Shown here piece after piece: positions 33,424 through 43,300 of a stretch of DNA of 64,000 bases (position 1 is the first letter of the stretch; every line of letters starts with the position of its first letter). The translations under genes and the position numbers were made by a program. Location: positions 1-64,000 of the forward strand of contig DAHVCP010000023.1 in NCBI GenBank assembly GCA_027314025.1, read 5' to 3'. The notes under the pieces are model-generated. The model saw nothing but the letters and a program-made list of their open reading frames with translations, was not told the origin of the DNA and made no database searches. This DNA is from Acidobacteriota bacterium (GTDB lineage: Bacteria; Acidobacteriota; Terriglobia; Terriglobales; SCQP01).

Positions 33424-34700
33424 GGATTGGCTCCTTCCGCGCCGGCGGGGTTGGCGGCGGCGCGGGCGCGAGGTTTGGCCCCGGGCCGCATCAGGGCCAC
33501 GCGCAGTCCGGGGACCAGGCCGCGCAGCGCCGCCTCGGTGGGGTTGCGGCCCAGCACCGTCACCCGCCGGGGACGAAAGGCGCCGTTCTGCCGCACGTAC
33601 ACGATGGCCTTGCCGCGCCGCGTGAAGACCGCTTGCGCCGGAACCAGCAGCACTTGGCGCAACCGCCGCGTGACCACGCGCACCGTGGCGGTCATCTGCG
33701 GCCGCAGCCGGGGGTCGGGATGGTCCAGCGTGGCGGCCAACTGAAAAATCCGCGGCGGCGGCCAGCTGCCGCTGAAGTCCAAGCTGGTCAACTGCGCGAT
33801 GCGCGCGACGCGGCCAGTGAAGCGCGCCTCCGGCAACGCCGACACCCGCGCCCGCACCGGATCCCCGTTCCGCACCTGGCCGCGGTCGGTCTGGGGCAAA
33901 TTGGCGTGAATTTCCAGGGTTTGCAGGTTGGGAATCTGGCCGATCTCATCCCCGGCGGACACCGAATCGCCAACGCGGTAGGCATGGGGATTGGTGAAAT
34001 TGTCGTAATTCATCATGTAGGTGACCAGCCCGGCGCTGGGGGCGCGGAGCGTGGCCGCGGCGATGACACTCTGTTCCCGGCGCAGCTCCGCCGCCGCCTT
34101 GTCCCGCACTTGGCGCAGCGCCTGCAACTGCGCCACCGCCGCCGCCGCGTGCAACCGCGCTTCGGCCCGCTGGGCCGTCACCTTGGCCTGGGCCGTGGCC
34201 AGCACCAAGCGGCTTTCCTGGCCGGCGATGCGGCTGAGGATGGACTCGCGCCGGGCCTGGAGTTGGGCGCGGCCCGCGGCCACCTGGTCCTCGACCAGCG
34301 CCAGCAGGTCCTGCTGGTGGGTGATCTGGGTTTGCGTCTCCGCCTGGCTCAGCTTGGCGCGCGCGGTGCGCAGCGCCAGCGCCCGCTCCCGCGCCTTTTG
34401 CTGCAACCCGGAAACGTCCAGCCGGATGACCACCTGGCCGCGCCGCACGCGCGAGCCTCCCGGCGCCAAGAAGACGATGCGCAGGTTTTCGACTCCGCGC
34501 GGAACGATGAGGAACGCCGCATGCCGCACCGCGAGCTTGCCGCGGCAGCGGACGAATTCGCTGAGGTCGCCGCGCCGCACCACCGCGGTCGGCAGGTTTT
34601 CGGCGCCGCGCCAAGGCCGCCGCGCCAGCCAGCCGCCGCCCAGGGCGGCCACCGCCGCCGCCAGCGCCCACCAGCGTTTGCCCTGCCAGGACGCGTTCAT
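33420..34700 (-). CDS. HlyD/RND-type periplasmic adaptor, second of three
   Basis: A 426-residue membrane-fusion protein with an N-terminal anchor (about 8-26, RWWALAAAVAALGGGWLA), a barrel-sandwich half (LAPGGSRVRRGQVVIRLD), a long coiled-coil hairpin (about 85-200), the returning lipoyl half (ATLRAPSAGLVTYMM), a beta-barrel and a C-terminal domain with VLLVPAQAVFTRRGKAIVYV. The start at 34,700 is chosen because its ATG overlaps the upstream TGA (ATGA) and is followed by the anchor helix; a longer frame to 34,832 only reads into the previous gene. The C-terminal PAxAxF...GKxIVYVR block is shared with the third adaptor, which suggests duplication. Confidence 0.9.
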   Translation of the reverse strand: MNASWQGKRWWALAAAVAALGGGWLARRPWRGAENLPTAVVRRGDLSEFVRCRGKLAVRHAAFLIVPRGVENLRIVFLAPGGSRVRRGQVVIRLDVSGLQQKARERALALRTARAKLSQAETQTQITHQQDLLALVEDQVAAGRAQLQARRESILSRIAGQESRLVLATAQAKVTAQRAEARLHAAAAVAQLQALRQVRDKAAAELRREQSVIAAATLRAPSAGLVTYMMNYDNFTNPHAYRVGDSVSAGDEIGQIPNLQTLEIHANLPQTDRGQVRNGDPVRARVSALPEARFTGRVARIAQLTSLDFSGSWPPPRIFQLAATLDHPDPRLRPQMTATVRVVTRRLRQVLLVPAQAVFTRRGKAIVYVRQNGAFRPRRVTVLGRNPTEAALRGLVPGLRVALMRPGAKPRARAAANPAGAEGANP

Positions 34701-35986
34701 GGCCGCGCTCCGTTGGCACGGCGACGGCGCGGGGCGAGCCCCAGCCAGGGCGCCTGTACTTGAATCCATGGGCCCGAAAAGGTCACCACTTGGACGGGCC
34801 GGCGGCGGCGGCCGCGCGGCGCGCCCGCCCACACGAACGCCTGCCCGTGGAAATAGTGCACGTCGCGTCGCGGCAGCAGCCAGCCCGCCCGCGGGCGGGA
34901 GGCGATCGCCAGCGAAGCGTTCAAATCCGGCAGCGCCCGCGGATCGTTGCGGTCCAAAACGAAGGTGGCGGTGAAGTTGTGGATGGAGGTGAACATTGGG
35001 CTCACGGCGATGGGATTGATGCGCAGCAAATGCGCCGGCAAGACCAACCCCGGGTAGGCGTCCACCCGCACCCGCGCCCTGGCGTGCGGCGGCACCCAGG
35101 CCAAATCCATCTCACTCAACTTCGCCTGCACCAGCATGCCGCGAGGATCGAAGACGCGCAGCAGCGGCACGCCGCTGTAGAGCGGAGTGCCGGGCGCCGG
35201 TTTGCCGTAGTAGGGCGGCAGGGCGCTGGCCAGCATGCCCGCCATCGGTGCGCGCAGCACCAGTTTTTGGCTGTCGGCCTCCGCCCGCCGCCACAAGATC
35301 CTTTGTTGGTCGCGCTGCAAGCGGGCGGATTGGAGCTTGGACGCCGCCTCCCGCGCCAGCCAGAGATCGGCGGCGCGCAGGGCGCGCACATGAGCCGTGG
35401 CGTCGGCCAACTGCACCTGATCGGTGGCGATTTGCAAGGCGGTCAGCACCGGCCGTTTCTCCAGCTCCAGCCGGGCATGCCCTTGCGCCGACAACGCTTG
35501 GCGCAGGGCCACGGCGCGCTGCGCCGCCTGGGCGGCATTCTTGGCCACGGTCTCGCGCACCTGCGAGGTTAACTCCCGGTACTCCGCCGCGGCGTCGGCG
35601 GCGGCGTCCTGCAACTGGGTGCGGTCAAACGCCGCCACCACCTGCCCGCGCTGGACGCGAATGCCCGCGGGCGCCAGATAGGAGAGGGTGAGCTGGGCGA
35701 AGCGCTGGTTGAGTTGCGGGACCAGCAGCACGGCGGAACGCGCCGGAACGATGCGGCCGGTGATGCGCACCGTACGGGCGATGGTTCCCCAATGCGCGCG
35801 CGGGGCTATGCTTGCCGCGGCCGCTGGGGACCGGGCCGCCACCGCGCGGCGGGCACAGCCGGCCAGCGCCGGCACGCCCACGGCCAGCGCCGCCGCCAGC
35901 ATCGTGCGAGCTATCCCTCCGCCCGCGGCCGCCGTATTCGCTGCTTGCCACCGCACCAGCTTCCTTCTCCCGGCGATTGCCAGCAT
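34697..35986 (-). CDS. HlyD-type adaptor lipoprotein, first of three
   Basis: A 429-residue adaptor, first gene of the operon. Near residue 44 it has a lipobox (VGVPALAGC), so it is probably a lipoprotein and not helix-anchored like the other two. A barrel-sandwich half (LAPAGIRVQRGQVVAAFDRT), a long helical hairpin (about 105-230) and the closing half (LRAPMAGMLASALPP) follow, then a beta-barrel (AKLSEMDLAWVPPHARARV). The exact start is uncertain. The ATG at 35,986 lacks a good Shine-Dalgarno, while a GTG at 35,956 has GGGAGAAGGAAG just upstream and still includes the signal. Its TGA overlaps the next ATG. Confidence 0.85.
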   Translation of the reverse strand: MLAIAGRRKLVRWQAANTAAAGGGIARTMLAAALAVGVPALAGCARRAVAARSPAAAASIAPRAHWGTIARTVRITGRIVPARSAVLLVPQLNQRFAQLTLSYLAPAGIRVQRGQVVAAFDRTQLQDAAADAAAEYRELTSQVRETVAKNAAQAAQRAVALRQALSAQGHARLELEKRPVLTALQIATDQVQLADATAHVRALRAADLWLAREAASKLQSARLQRDQQRILWRRAEADSQKLVLRAPMAGMLASALPPYYGKPAPGTPLYSGVPLLRVFDPRGMLVQAKLSEMDLAWVPPHARARVRVDAYPGLVLPAHLLRINPIAVSPMFTSIHNFTATFVLDRNDPRALPDLNASLAIASRPRAGWLLPRRDVHYFHGQAFVWAGAPRGRRRRPVQVVTFSGPWIQVQAPWLGLAPRRRRANGARP

Positions 35987-36041
35987 ACACCGGCTTAGGG
36001 AGGCCCGGCGTATTTGCCTCGCGGGTGAGTTCCGCCGAGGG

Positions 36042-36090
36042 ATAGGCGCGGGCCCCAGCCCAGCCTGGCACGGCGGCCACGCGCCACGGC
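36042..36090 (+). repeat. Family A repeat, 5' fragment A10
   Basis: Only the 5' box survives (TAGGCGCGGGCCCCAGCCC then a degenerate arm). It lies between the divergent adaptor operon and the S10 peptidase gene, oriented with the peptidase gene. Confidence 0.5.
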
Positions 36091-36196
36091 CGCGGGCATC
36101 GGGACGGATGCAAAGTAACCCGCCCCGCCGCGGCCGTCTAACTTCGCCGCGTTCATCCTAATGGTTCCATGGCCGGTTAGCCACCGGCGGCGGCGC

Positions 36197-36226
36197 TTGC
36201 AGCGCGGGTGCATTTTGGTGTACAAT
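36197..36226 (+). promoter_or_regulatory. Sigma-70-type promoter of the S10 peptidase gene
   Basis: TTGCAG at 36,197-36,202, an 18-nt spacer, TACAAT at 36,221-36,226. The predicted leader is about 34 nt and contains TGGAG five bases before the ATG. Confidence 0.55.
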
Positions 36227-36266
36227 TCGGGGTTCCCCCAACCGCTCACGACTGACTGGAGTGACC

Positions 36267-37814
36267 ATGCGCCTCTCTCGCCGCCTGCTGCCCGCCGCCG
36301 CCGTCCTGGGATTGGTGACCGCCGCCGCCGCGCAGTACTATCACCGGCCGACGCCCAATTCGTTCTTCCGCTACCACTTTCAGGAAAAGCTGCCGCCGAA
36401 GGCCGCCTTGCCCGGGCCGGTGGAACCCCCGGCGCCGGCCATGGTGATTACGCATCACCAGATCACGCTGCACGGCCAGGTGCTGCGCTACACCGCCTAC
36501 ACCGGCATGATGCCCATCCGCGACGCCACCACCGGCGTGACGCTGGGCCAGATGTTCTATGTTTATTACGCCAAGGACGGCGTTACGGATTTGCAGCGGC
36601 GGCCGGTATTTTTCGTCTTCAACGGCGGTCCGGGCTCCTCGACCATTTGGCTGCACATCGGCGGGTTGGGGCCGATCAAGGTCGCGCTGGAGCCGAACGG
36701 CCTGGCGCCGGCGCCGCCGTATCACTGGGAAACGAACCCCAGCACGTTGCTCGATAAGGCCGACTTGGTCTTCATTGATCCCATCGGCACCGGCTTCAGC
36801 CGGGCGATGAAGCCGCAATGGGGCAAGAAGTTCTGGGGCGTGAGCCGGGACATGGCTTCCATGGCCGAGTTCATCCGCATGTTCCTGGTGCGCTATAACC
36901 GCTGGGAGTCGCCCAAGTTCGTGCTGGGCGAAAGCTACGGGACGACACGAGCGGCCGACCTTTCCGGCTACTTAACCCGGCAAGGGATCGCGCTCAATGG
37001 CGTGGTGCTGCTTTCGACGATCATCAGCACCCAGGCCAACGCCGGCGACAACCACTACGTCAGCTATTTCCCCACCATGGCCATGACCGCCTGGTACCAC
37101 CACAAGCTGGCGCCGGCGCTGGAAAAACTGACGCCCGAGGAGATGGCGCACAAGGCGCAGCAGTTCGCCTCCACCACCTACCTGCATGCGCTGTACATGG
37201 GCCACCGGCTGCCGGCGGCGCAGCGCCGGGCGGTGATCGCGCAGATGTCCCAGCTGCTGGGGCTTTCGCCGCGCTTTATCGCCGACAACAACATGCGCGT
37301 GTCGCTCTGGCGGTTCAGCACGCAACTGCTGCGCTCCCAGCACCTGATGACCGGCCGCCTGGATAGCCGCTTCACCGCTTATGAAATGGATGCCGGGGCC
37401 AACCGCACCGCCTTCGACGCCAGCGACGCCAACATCACTTTGGCCTTTCCACCGGCGTTCATGGATTACCTGCGGACGCAGCTGAAGTACAAGACCGACC
37501 GCGTCTACTACGTCCTGGGTGGCGGCATCGGTCCCTGGCCGGGCAGCTACAACGTGGTGCCGTCGCTGGAGCAGGCCTTCGCCCGCAATCCCAACATGCA
37601 TTTATTCGTGGGCATGGGCTATTACGATTTCGCCACGGTGTACTACGGCGTGGAGTGGACACTGGCGCATTTGCGCGTTTCGCCCCAGGTGCGGGCGCAC
37701 AACATCACGACCGATCACTTCCTGACCGGACACATGATCTACATTGACACCAAGGCCAGCGCGCAGTTGCACGCCGACATGGTGAAGTTCATCGCCGCTT
37801 CCGACCCGCATTAG
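36267..37814 (+). CDS. Exported S10 serine carboxypeptidase-like protein
   Basis: A 515-residue exported peptidase. The signal peptide is MRLSRRLLPAAAVLGLVTAAAA. The S10 fold shows the oxyanion motif FVFNGGPGSS, DLVFIDPIGTGFSRA, the nucleophile elbow LGESYGTTRA (Ser223), the acid in MGYYDFAT (Asp454) and the base in LTGHMIY (His489). The ATG at 36,267 has GGAG five bases upstream and a promoter further up; the GTG at 36,261 is less likely. Bacterial S10 enzymes remove C-terminal residues from peptides at acidic pH. It stands as a single gene. Confidence 0.92.
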   Translation: MRLSRRLLPAAAVLGLVTAAAAQYYHRPTPNSFFRYHFQEKLPPKAALPGPVEPPAPAMVITHHQITLHGQVLRYTAYTGMMPIRDATTGVTLGQMFYVYYAKDGVTDLQRRPVFFVFNGGPGSSTIWLHIGGLGPIKVALEPNGLAPAPPYHWETNPSTLLDKADLVFIDPIGTGFSRAMKPQWGKKFWGVSRDMASMAEFIRMFLVRYNRWESPKFVLGESYGTTRAADLSGYLTRQGIALNGVVLLSTIISTQANAGDNHYVSYFPTMAMTAWYHHKLAPALEKLTPEEMAHKAQQFASTTYLHALYMGHRLPAAQRRAVIAQMSQLLGLSPRFIADNNMRVSLWRFSTQLLRSQHLMTGRLDSRFTAYEMDAGANRTAFDASDANITLAFPPAFMDYLRTQLKYKTDRVYYVLGGGIGPWPGSYNVVPSLEQAFARNPNMHLFVGMGYYDFATVYYGVEWTLAHLRVSPQVRAHNITTDHFLTGHMIYIDTKASAQLHADMVKFIAASDPH

Positions 37815-37899
37815 CTCCGGCGGGGGCGCGCCGCGGCCGCATGGCTCGCCCCCGCCGTCCGCGGCTGGCAAGAATCCCTGGAGACAGGGGGGGCAAGCG

Positions 37900-38200
37900 A
37901 TGGCATTTCGTGATGCCCTGTTGCGGGAATCGAAGCGAGAACTGGCCACCACCCGCGGCGTGCTGGAGCGGGCTTTGGAGGCTCACCTTGTCTGGCGGAT
38001 CCACGGCAGATCCATGACCCTAGGCCGTTTGCCGCTCCCGTGGCGGTCCCGCGCCGGCACCAGTCCCCTCAGTTCGATATGGGTTTCATGCCATGGGCAC
38101 TTTGCCGCCCCAGCGTGCCAACCCATGGCGAGGTGCTGGCCGCGGCCGCTGGGGCCCTACCCCGGACTGCCACCGACGAACCAACCTGCCTAGCTACGCG
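37900..38200 (+). pseudogene. DinB-family gene remnant (frameshifted and truncated)
   Basis: An open frame from 37,900 starts MAFRDALLRESKRELATTR, continues GVLERALEAHLVWRIHGRSM and then TLGRLP, a good match to the N terminus of DinB-like damage-inducible proteins (four-helix metal-binding fold). After about 38,020 the match leaves this frame. It resumes in the frame of 38,040 with QFDMGFMP and THGEVLAAAAGALPRTATDE, which resembles the family's next segment. The rest of the protein (about 100 residues) is missing, and an SRPBCC gene follows at 38,226. GGGGGGCAAGCG precedes the ATG. At least one frameshift plus a 3' truncation is therefore likely. Confidence 0.5.
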
Positions 38201-38225
38201 GGCATCCGCTCAACCGGAGCCTGCC

Positions 38226-38987
38226 GTGAACGATTCCCGTTTCACTTCCCTATCCGCCCCCGAGCGCTGGAGTTGGATCGGCGCAGGAGCGGCGTTGCTC
38301 GGCTATGCCGCGCTGCGGCGTGGCGCATTGGCCATTCCCGCCGCCGCGGCCGGCAGCTACTTGCTGCTGCGTGGCGCCGCCAACCGCCGCCCGGGCGCGG
38401 AGTTGGCCCATCGCCCGGGACGGTGCCGGCTGGCGCGGTCGGTCATGATCAACCGTCCTCCCGACGAGGTTTACGCCGCCTGGCGGCGCTTGGAGGATCT
38501 GCCCCGCTTCTTTCCGCACCTCGAATCGGTGACGGTGCGGGATGAAAAACATTCGCATTGGGTGGCGCGCAGCCGCTTGAGCGGCAAGCTGGAATGGGAT
38601 TGCGAGATCACGGATGACCAGCCGGGGCGGACGTTGGCGTGGCGCTCGGCCGCGGGCATGGGATTCAAGCATTCCGGCGAGATTCACTTCCGCCCCGGCC
38701 CGCCGCAACGGGGCACGCGAGTGGAATTGCGATGGAGCTACCGCGTGCCCGGCGCCTGGCGGGGAATGCTCGCTTTGGTAGGCGAAGCCCCGGGCCAAGT
38801 GGCGCGGGAAGGACTGCGGCGCTTCAAGCAATGGATGGAGGCGGGTGAAATCGCCACCATCGCCGGCCAGCCGCACGGACCACGGACGCGCTTGGCGGAA
38901 CTGGCGCCGCTGTTTTCCCCTGCTCCGCCGGTGCATGAGCCGACGCCTCTGCGCCCGGAATGGCTGGAGCGCACCGGCACCGCGTAA
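38226..38987 (+). CDS. SRPBCC (polyketide cyclase/dehydrase-type) protein with N-terminal membrane segment
   Basis: A 253-residue protein starting at a GTG with GGAG seven bases upstream. Residues about 15-50 hold two short hydrophobic stretches (WIGAGAALLGYAALRRG, AIPAAAAGSYLLL). The START/SRPBCC domain covers about 75-215: INRPPDEVYAAWRRLEDLPR, HWVARSRLSGKLEWDCEI, RTLAWRSAAGMGFKHSG. Such proteins often lie beside zinc alcohol dehydrogenases, as here (104 nt upstream of one). The ligand is unknown. The reading frame continues upstream to 38,040 over the DinB remnant, and that part is excluded. Confidence 0.8.
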   Translation: MNDSRFTSLSAPERWSWIGAGAALLGYAALRRGALAIPAAAAGSYLLLRGAANRRPGAELAHRPGRCRLARSVMINRPPDEVYAAWRRLEDLPRFFPHLESVTVRDEKHSHWVARSRLSGKLEWDCEITDDQPGRTLAWRSAAGMGFKHSGEIHFRPGPPQRGTRVELRWSYRVPGAWRGMLALVGEAPGQVAREGLRRFKQWMEAGEIATIAGQPHGPRTRLAELAPLFSPAPPVHEPTPLRPEWLERTGTA

Positions 38988-39090
38988 GGCTACGCCCGGA
39001 AGCGGCGGGGGATTCCTCCCGCGCTGGAAGCGCGCCGCCAGTCAAATTGGCCGCCGTTGATTTTTGGATCCGATGCGAACGAGGTGAGGC

Positions 39091-40272
39091 ATGAAGGCTC
39101 TTTGCTGGTATGGCAAACATTCGGTCAGCGTGGAAAACGTTCCCGACCCCAAGCTGCTCAATCCCCGCGACGCCATTTTGCGCGTCACGCGCACCGCGAT
39201 CTGCGGCTCGGATCTTCACTTGTATGACGGCTATATCCCCACCCTGGAGGCGGGCGACATCCTGGGTCACGAATTCATGGGCGAGGTGATCGAGGTCGGT
39301 TCGGCGGTGAAGAACCTGCGCGTCGGGGACCGCGTCGTCGTGCCCTTCACCATCGCCTGCGGCAACTGCTTCTTCTGCCGCCACCAACTTTGGTCCTGTT
39401 GCGACAACTCCAATCCCAACGCCTGGGTCTTGGAAAAGCTCTATGGCTACTCCGGCTCCGGTTTGTTCGGGTACTCGCACATGATGGGCGGCTATGCCGG
39501 CGGCCAGGCGCAATACGTGCGCGTGCCCTTCGCCGACGTCGGACCCATCAAAATCGAATCCGATCTGCCGGACGAGAAGGTGCTGTTTCTCTCCGACATC
39601 TTCCCCACTGGCTACATGGCGGCGGAAAACGCCGGCATCCAGCAGGGCGATACCGTCGCGGTTTGGGGCTGCGGCCCGGTCGGCCAGTTCGCCATCCGCA
39701 GCGCGTTTCTGCTGGGCGCGGATCGGGTGATTGCCATTGACAGTTACCCCGGCCGTCTGCGCCTGGCGGAGGCCGCTGGCGCGGAGACCCTGGACGCCGG
39801 GGAGGGCAATATTCAGGAACGGCTGCGCGAGGCCACCGCCGGCGCCGGCCCGGACGGGGTAATTGACGCCGTCGGCATGGAAGCCTTCGCCCACAGCCTC
39901 GGCGGCTTCTATGACGTCGTCAAGCAGCAGTTGAAGCTGGAAACCGACCGTCCGACCGCGCTACGCGAGGTGATCCTGGCCTGCCGCAAAGGCGGACACA
40001 TTTCCGTGCCCGGCGTCTACGGCGGCTATGTGGACAAATTCCCGCTCGGCGCGATCTTCGGCAAAGCCTGTCACTTCGCCACCGGCCAGACCCACGTGCA
40101 TCGCTACCTGCGGCCATTGCTGGAGCGCATCGAGCGCGGTGAAATTGACCCCTCCAGCATCATCAGCCACCACTTCCCGCTGCAACAGGCGCCGCAAGCC
40201 TACGACCTTTTCCTCAAGAAGAAGAACGAGTGCATCAAGGTCGTGCTCGACCCCTGGGCCAAAGCCGCGTAG
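39091..40272 (+). CDS. Zinc-dependent alcohol dehydrogenase (formaldehyde-dehydrogenase-like MDR)
   Basis: A 393-residue medium-chain dehydrogenase. The catalytic-zinc ligands are Cys38 (AICGSD) and the His60-Glu61 pair (GHEFMGEV). The structural-zinc loop has Cys90, Cys93, Cys96 and Cys103/104 ([15 protein letters not shown]). The NAD-binding GCGPVG lies near residue 192. The long insert after the structural zinc site ([20 protein letters not shown]) is typical of the glutathione-independent formaldehyde dehydrogenase subgroup. GAGG precedes the ATG. The substrate cannot be fixed from the sequence. Confidence 0.93.
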   Translation: MKALCWYGKHSVSVENVPDPKLLNPRDAILRVTRTAICGSDLHLYDGYIPTLEAGDILGHEFMGEVIEVGSAVKNLRVGDRVVVPFTIACGNCFFCRHQLWSCCDNSNPNAWVLEKLYGYSGSGLFGYSHMMGGYAGGQAQYVRVPFADVGPIKIESDLPDEKVLFLSDIFPTGYMAAENAGIQQGDTVAVWGCGPVGQFAIRSAFLLGADRVIAIDSYPGRLRLAEAAGAETLDAGEGNIQERLREATAGAGPDGVIDAVGMEAFAHSLGGFYDVVKQQLKLETDRPTALREVILACRKGGHISVPGVYGGYVDKFPLGAIFGKACHFATGQTHVHRYLRPLLERIERGEIDPSSIISHHFPLQQAPQAYDLFLKKKNECIKVVLDPWAKAA

Positions 40273-40323
40273 GCCGCCGACTGCCTGGAGTGCGCCGCCA
40301 GTACGGGTGCGGCGCCGGCCGGC

Positions 40324-43300
40324 CTAGGGGGTGTGGCCCGCCTGCAATTTGGCCCAGGCGGCTTGCAGCGTTTTCAGTTGGCTTTGATATCGCCGTCCCG
40401 CCGCTTCCATGGCCGGCGTAGGCGCGGCATCGGCGCTTTCCACGTCCTCCAAAAACGCCTTTAACTGGATATTGAGTCCGGCAAAGCCCGGATGCCCGCG
40501 GCTGCCCCGGTCCAGAGCGTGCGCGGCTTTCTTCTGGGCCGCGGTACGCGCCGGGGCTTTCAACCAGGCTTGGATCGCCTGGTGGCCCGCGTAACTGGCC
40601 GCCATGGCATTGACCATTTGCCGCGCCAATTGCAGCTGCGCCGCGAACGAGGCAACGGAAGTCACCTCCCGCGGGTCGCGCCGGACCACCAAGGGCTGGC
40701 TATAGGTTTGCCGATCCACCGTCAGCTTGACCGTATACCGCCCCGGAACCACCTGCGGCCCGCGCGGATTGGCCGGCGTGTCATGCAGTAGCGCCGAAAT
40801 CGGATAGCTATGCGCGAGGGACGGCGGCGAGGGGTAACGCAGATCCCATACGAAGCGATTCAGCCCTACCGCGGTAGGCAGCGGCTGGGGATTCGCCATC
40901 CAATAATCCGGAATGACCGGCCAGCGATTGGGCCGGATTTGCTTGGCCGGCAAGGGCGCACTGGTATAACGCCGCACTAGCTTTCCGGCAGCGTCATAGA
41001 TGGCCAGCGAGACCCGCCCCCGCGGCTTGGCCGCCAGCGTGTAGTCCAAGATCGCGCCGGCCGGCGGGTTGGTCCCCGCCGGCAACTCCGGCAGCAACGG
41101 AGTGTCGTAATTGGCGTCGCGGCGCAGGCGGATCGCCGGGCGCGGGGCGAACAGATGCGCCGGCGCCGCCGCGAGCGTCGCCGTCATTTGCCGCAGCGGG
41201 GTCAGATCGTCCAGAATCCAAAACGCGCGCCCGTAGGTCGCGGCCACCAGATCGCCGTCGCGCACCGCCAAATCCCGCACCGACGCGACCGGCAGGTTGA
41301 GTTGCAGCGACTGCCATTGGCCGCCGTCATCAAAGGAAACGTAGACGCCATTCTCGGTGCCCGCATAGAGCAAGCCCGCGCGGCGCGGGTCGGCGCGCAC
41401 CGCGCGAACAATATCCCCATTGGGAATGCCCTGGGTGATCGCCGTCCAGCTGGCGCCGAAGTTACGGGTGCGGTAAATGTAGGGACGGTAATCGCCGAAG
41501 CGGTAGCGGTTCAGCACGACATAGGCGCTGGCGGGATTCCGCGGCGAGGCCGCGATCATGGTGATCGTGTCGTACGGTCCCAGCCCCGGCGGACTGGCCA
41601 GCGTCCAACTGTGGCCGCCGTCGCGCGTCACCTGCACCAATCCGTCGTTGGTGCCCACCCAAACGACGCCGCGGCCCGCCGGCGACGGCGCCAGCGCCGA
41701 GATCGCCCCCCACTCGCGCTCCGTTTTGCCGAAAAAGGTCTTGCGCGGCGGCAGGTTGGGCCGGCGGGTCAGGTCCGGACCCAGGCGCCGCCAGTGCCGG
41801 CCGCCATCGCGGGTGGCCAGCAAATACTGCGTGCCCAGGTAGAGCACGTTTCCGTTCCGCAGCGAAAACACGAAGGGCGGCGAGCTGACATAACGATACG
41901 GCCCGCCCGGGCCGAGGTGGGGCGAGACATCCAAGATCTGCCAAATCCCCCGCGTCATGCGGTCAATCTGCGGGCCCGCGCCGCTGGCGAAAACCCACTG
42001 GGGATGGGCTGGATCGGGAAAAATGTAGCCGAACTCATAGGCGCCCATGGAGGGCCGCCAGTCGAGAAAATTGATGTCCCCGAACTCGCCGCTGCTGCGC
42101 ACTTCCACCGAGCCGCTGTCCTGCTGCGTGCCGTAGATGCGGAAGGGAAACCGCCCGTCGGTGGACAGATGATAAAACTGCCCGGTCGGCTGGTTGTACC
42201 AGGTGCTCCAGCTGCGGCCGCCGTCCAAACTCACTTCGGCTCCCTGGTCGCTGCCCAAAATCAGGTCGCTGCTCATGCAGCCGTGGCCGGCGGGCAAGGA
42301 CACACAGGGGCTTTTGGGATCAATCCACAACTGGTGATAATCGTCGCCGCCCGGCGAGCCTTTGTAGGCAACGAAGGTCTTGCCCCCGTCCACCGAACGA
42401 TACAACGACGTCTGCGCGACGAAAACGATGTCGCGGTTCTGCGGGTCTATCCACACATGGCTGAAGTAGCCGCTGCCGACGATGCGCGGATCGTGGGTAA
42501 TGCGCCGCCAGCTTGTCCCGCCGTTGCCGGAGCGGTACAACCCCGCGGCATGGCTGCCCCGCCCCGCCCCGGCGACGATGGCGAACACCCGTCCATCGTT
42601 GGCGGCCAGGCCAATCCGGCCCATGGGCGTCGTCGGCAGGCCGTGGCCCTTCAGCTGCTTCCAGGTGCGCCCCAGATCCGTGGACCTGTAAATGGCGCCG
42701 CCGCCCGCGCCGAACTGGAACGGCGCCGGCGGTGGGGCAATGTAATGCCGCCACAGCGCCGCATACACCACGCCGGGACGCGCGGGATCGAGGGCCAAAT
42801 CAATCGCCCCAGTGATGTCGTTCTTGTACAGCGTCTTCGTCCAGGTGTGCCCCCCGTTACGGGTCACGTACACGCCGCGGTGCGGGCTTTTTCCGTACGT
42901 CTGCCCCAACGCCGCCACCAGCACCACGTTCGGATCTTTGGGATCCACCACGATGGCCCCGATGTGGTGCGTGTCGCCCAGGCCAATGTACCGCCACGTA
43001 CGGCCGCCATCATCGGAACGATATACGCCATGGCCCACATTCAGCGCGCCGCCGACGTCACTGACGTCGCCGGTGCCGACGTAGACGATATCGCCGTTCG
43101 AGGGCGCGACCGCCAACGCGCCAATCGAAGCCACATGCTCCTGGTCGAAGATCGGCTTCCACACCGTCCCGGCGTCGACCGTCTTCCACACCCCGCCGCC
43201 CGGCGAAGCCATGTAATAAATCCCGGAGCGGCCCGCCACGCCCGCCACCGCCGCAACACGCCCGCCTCGAAACGGCCCCACCTGGCGCCACCGCATGCCG

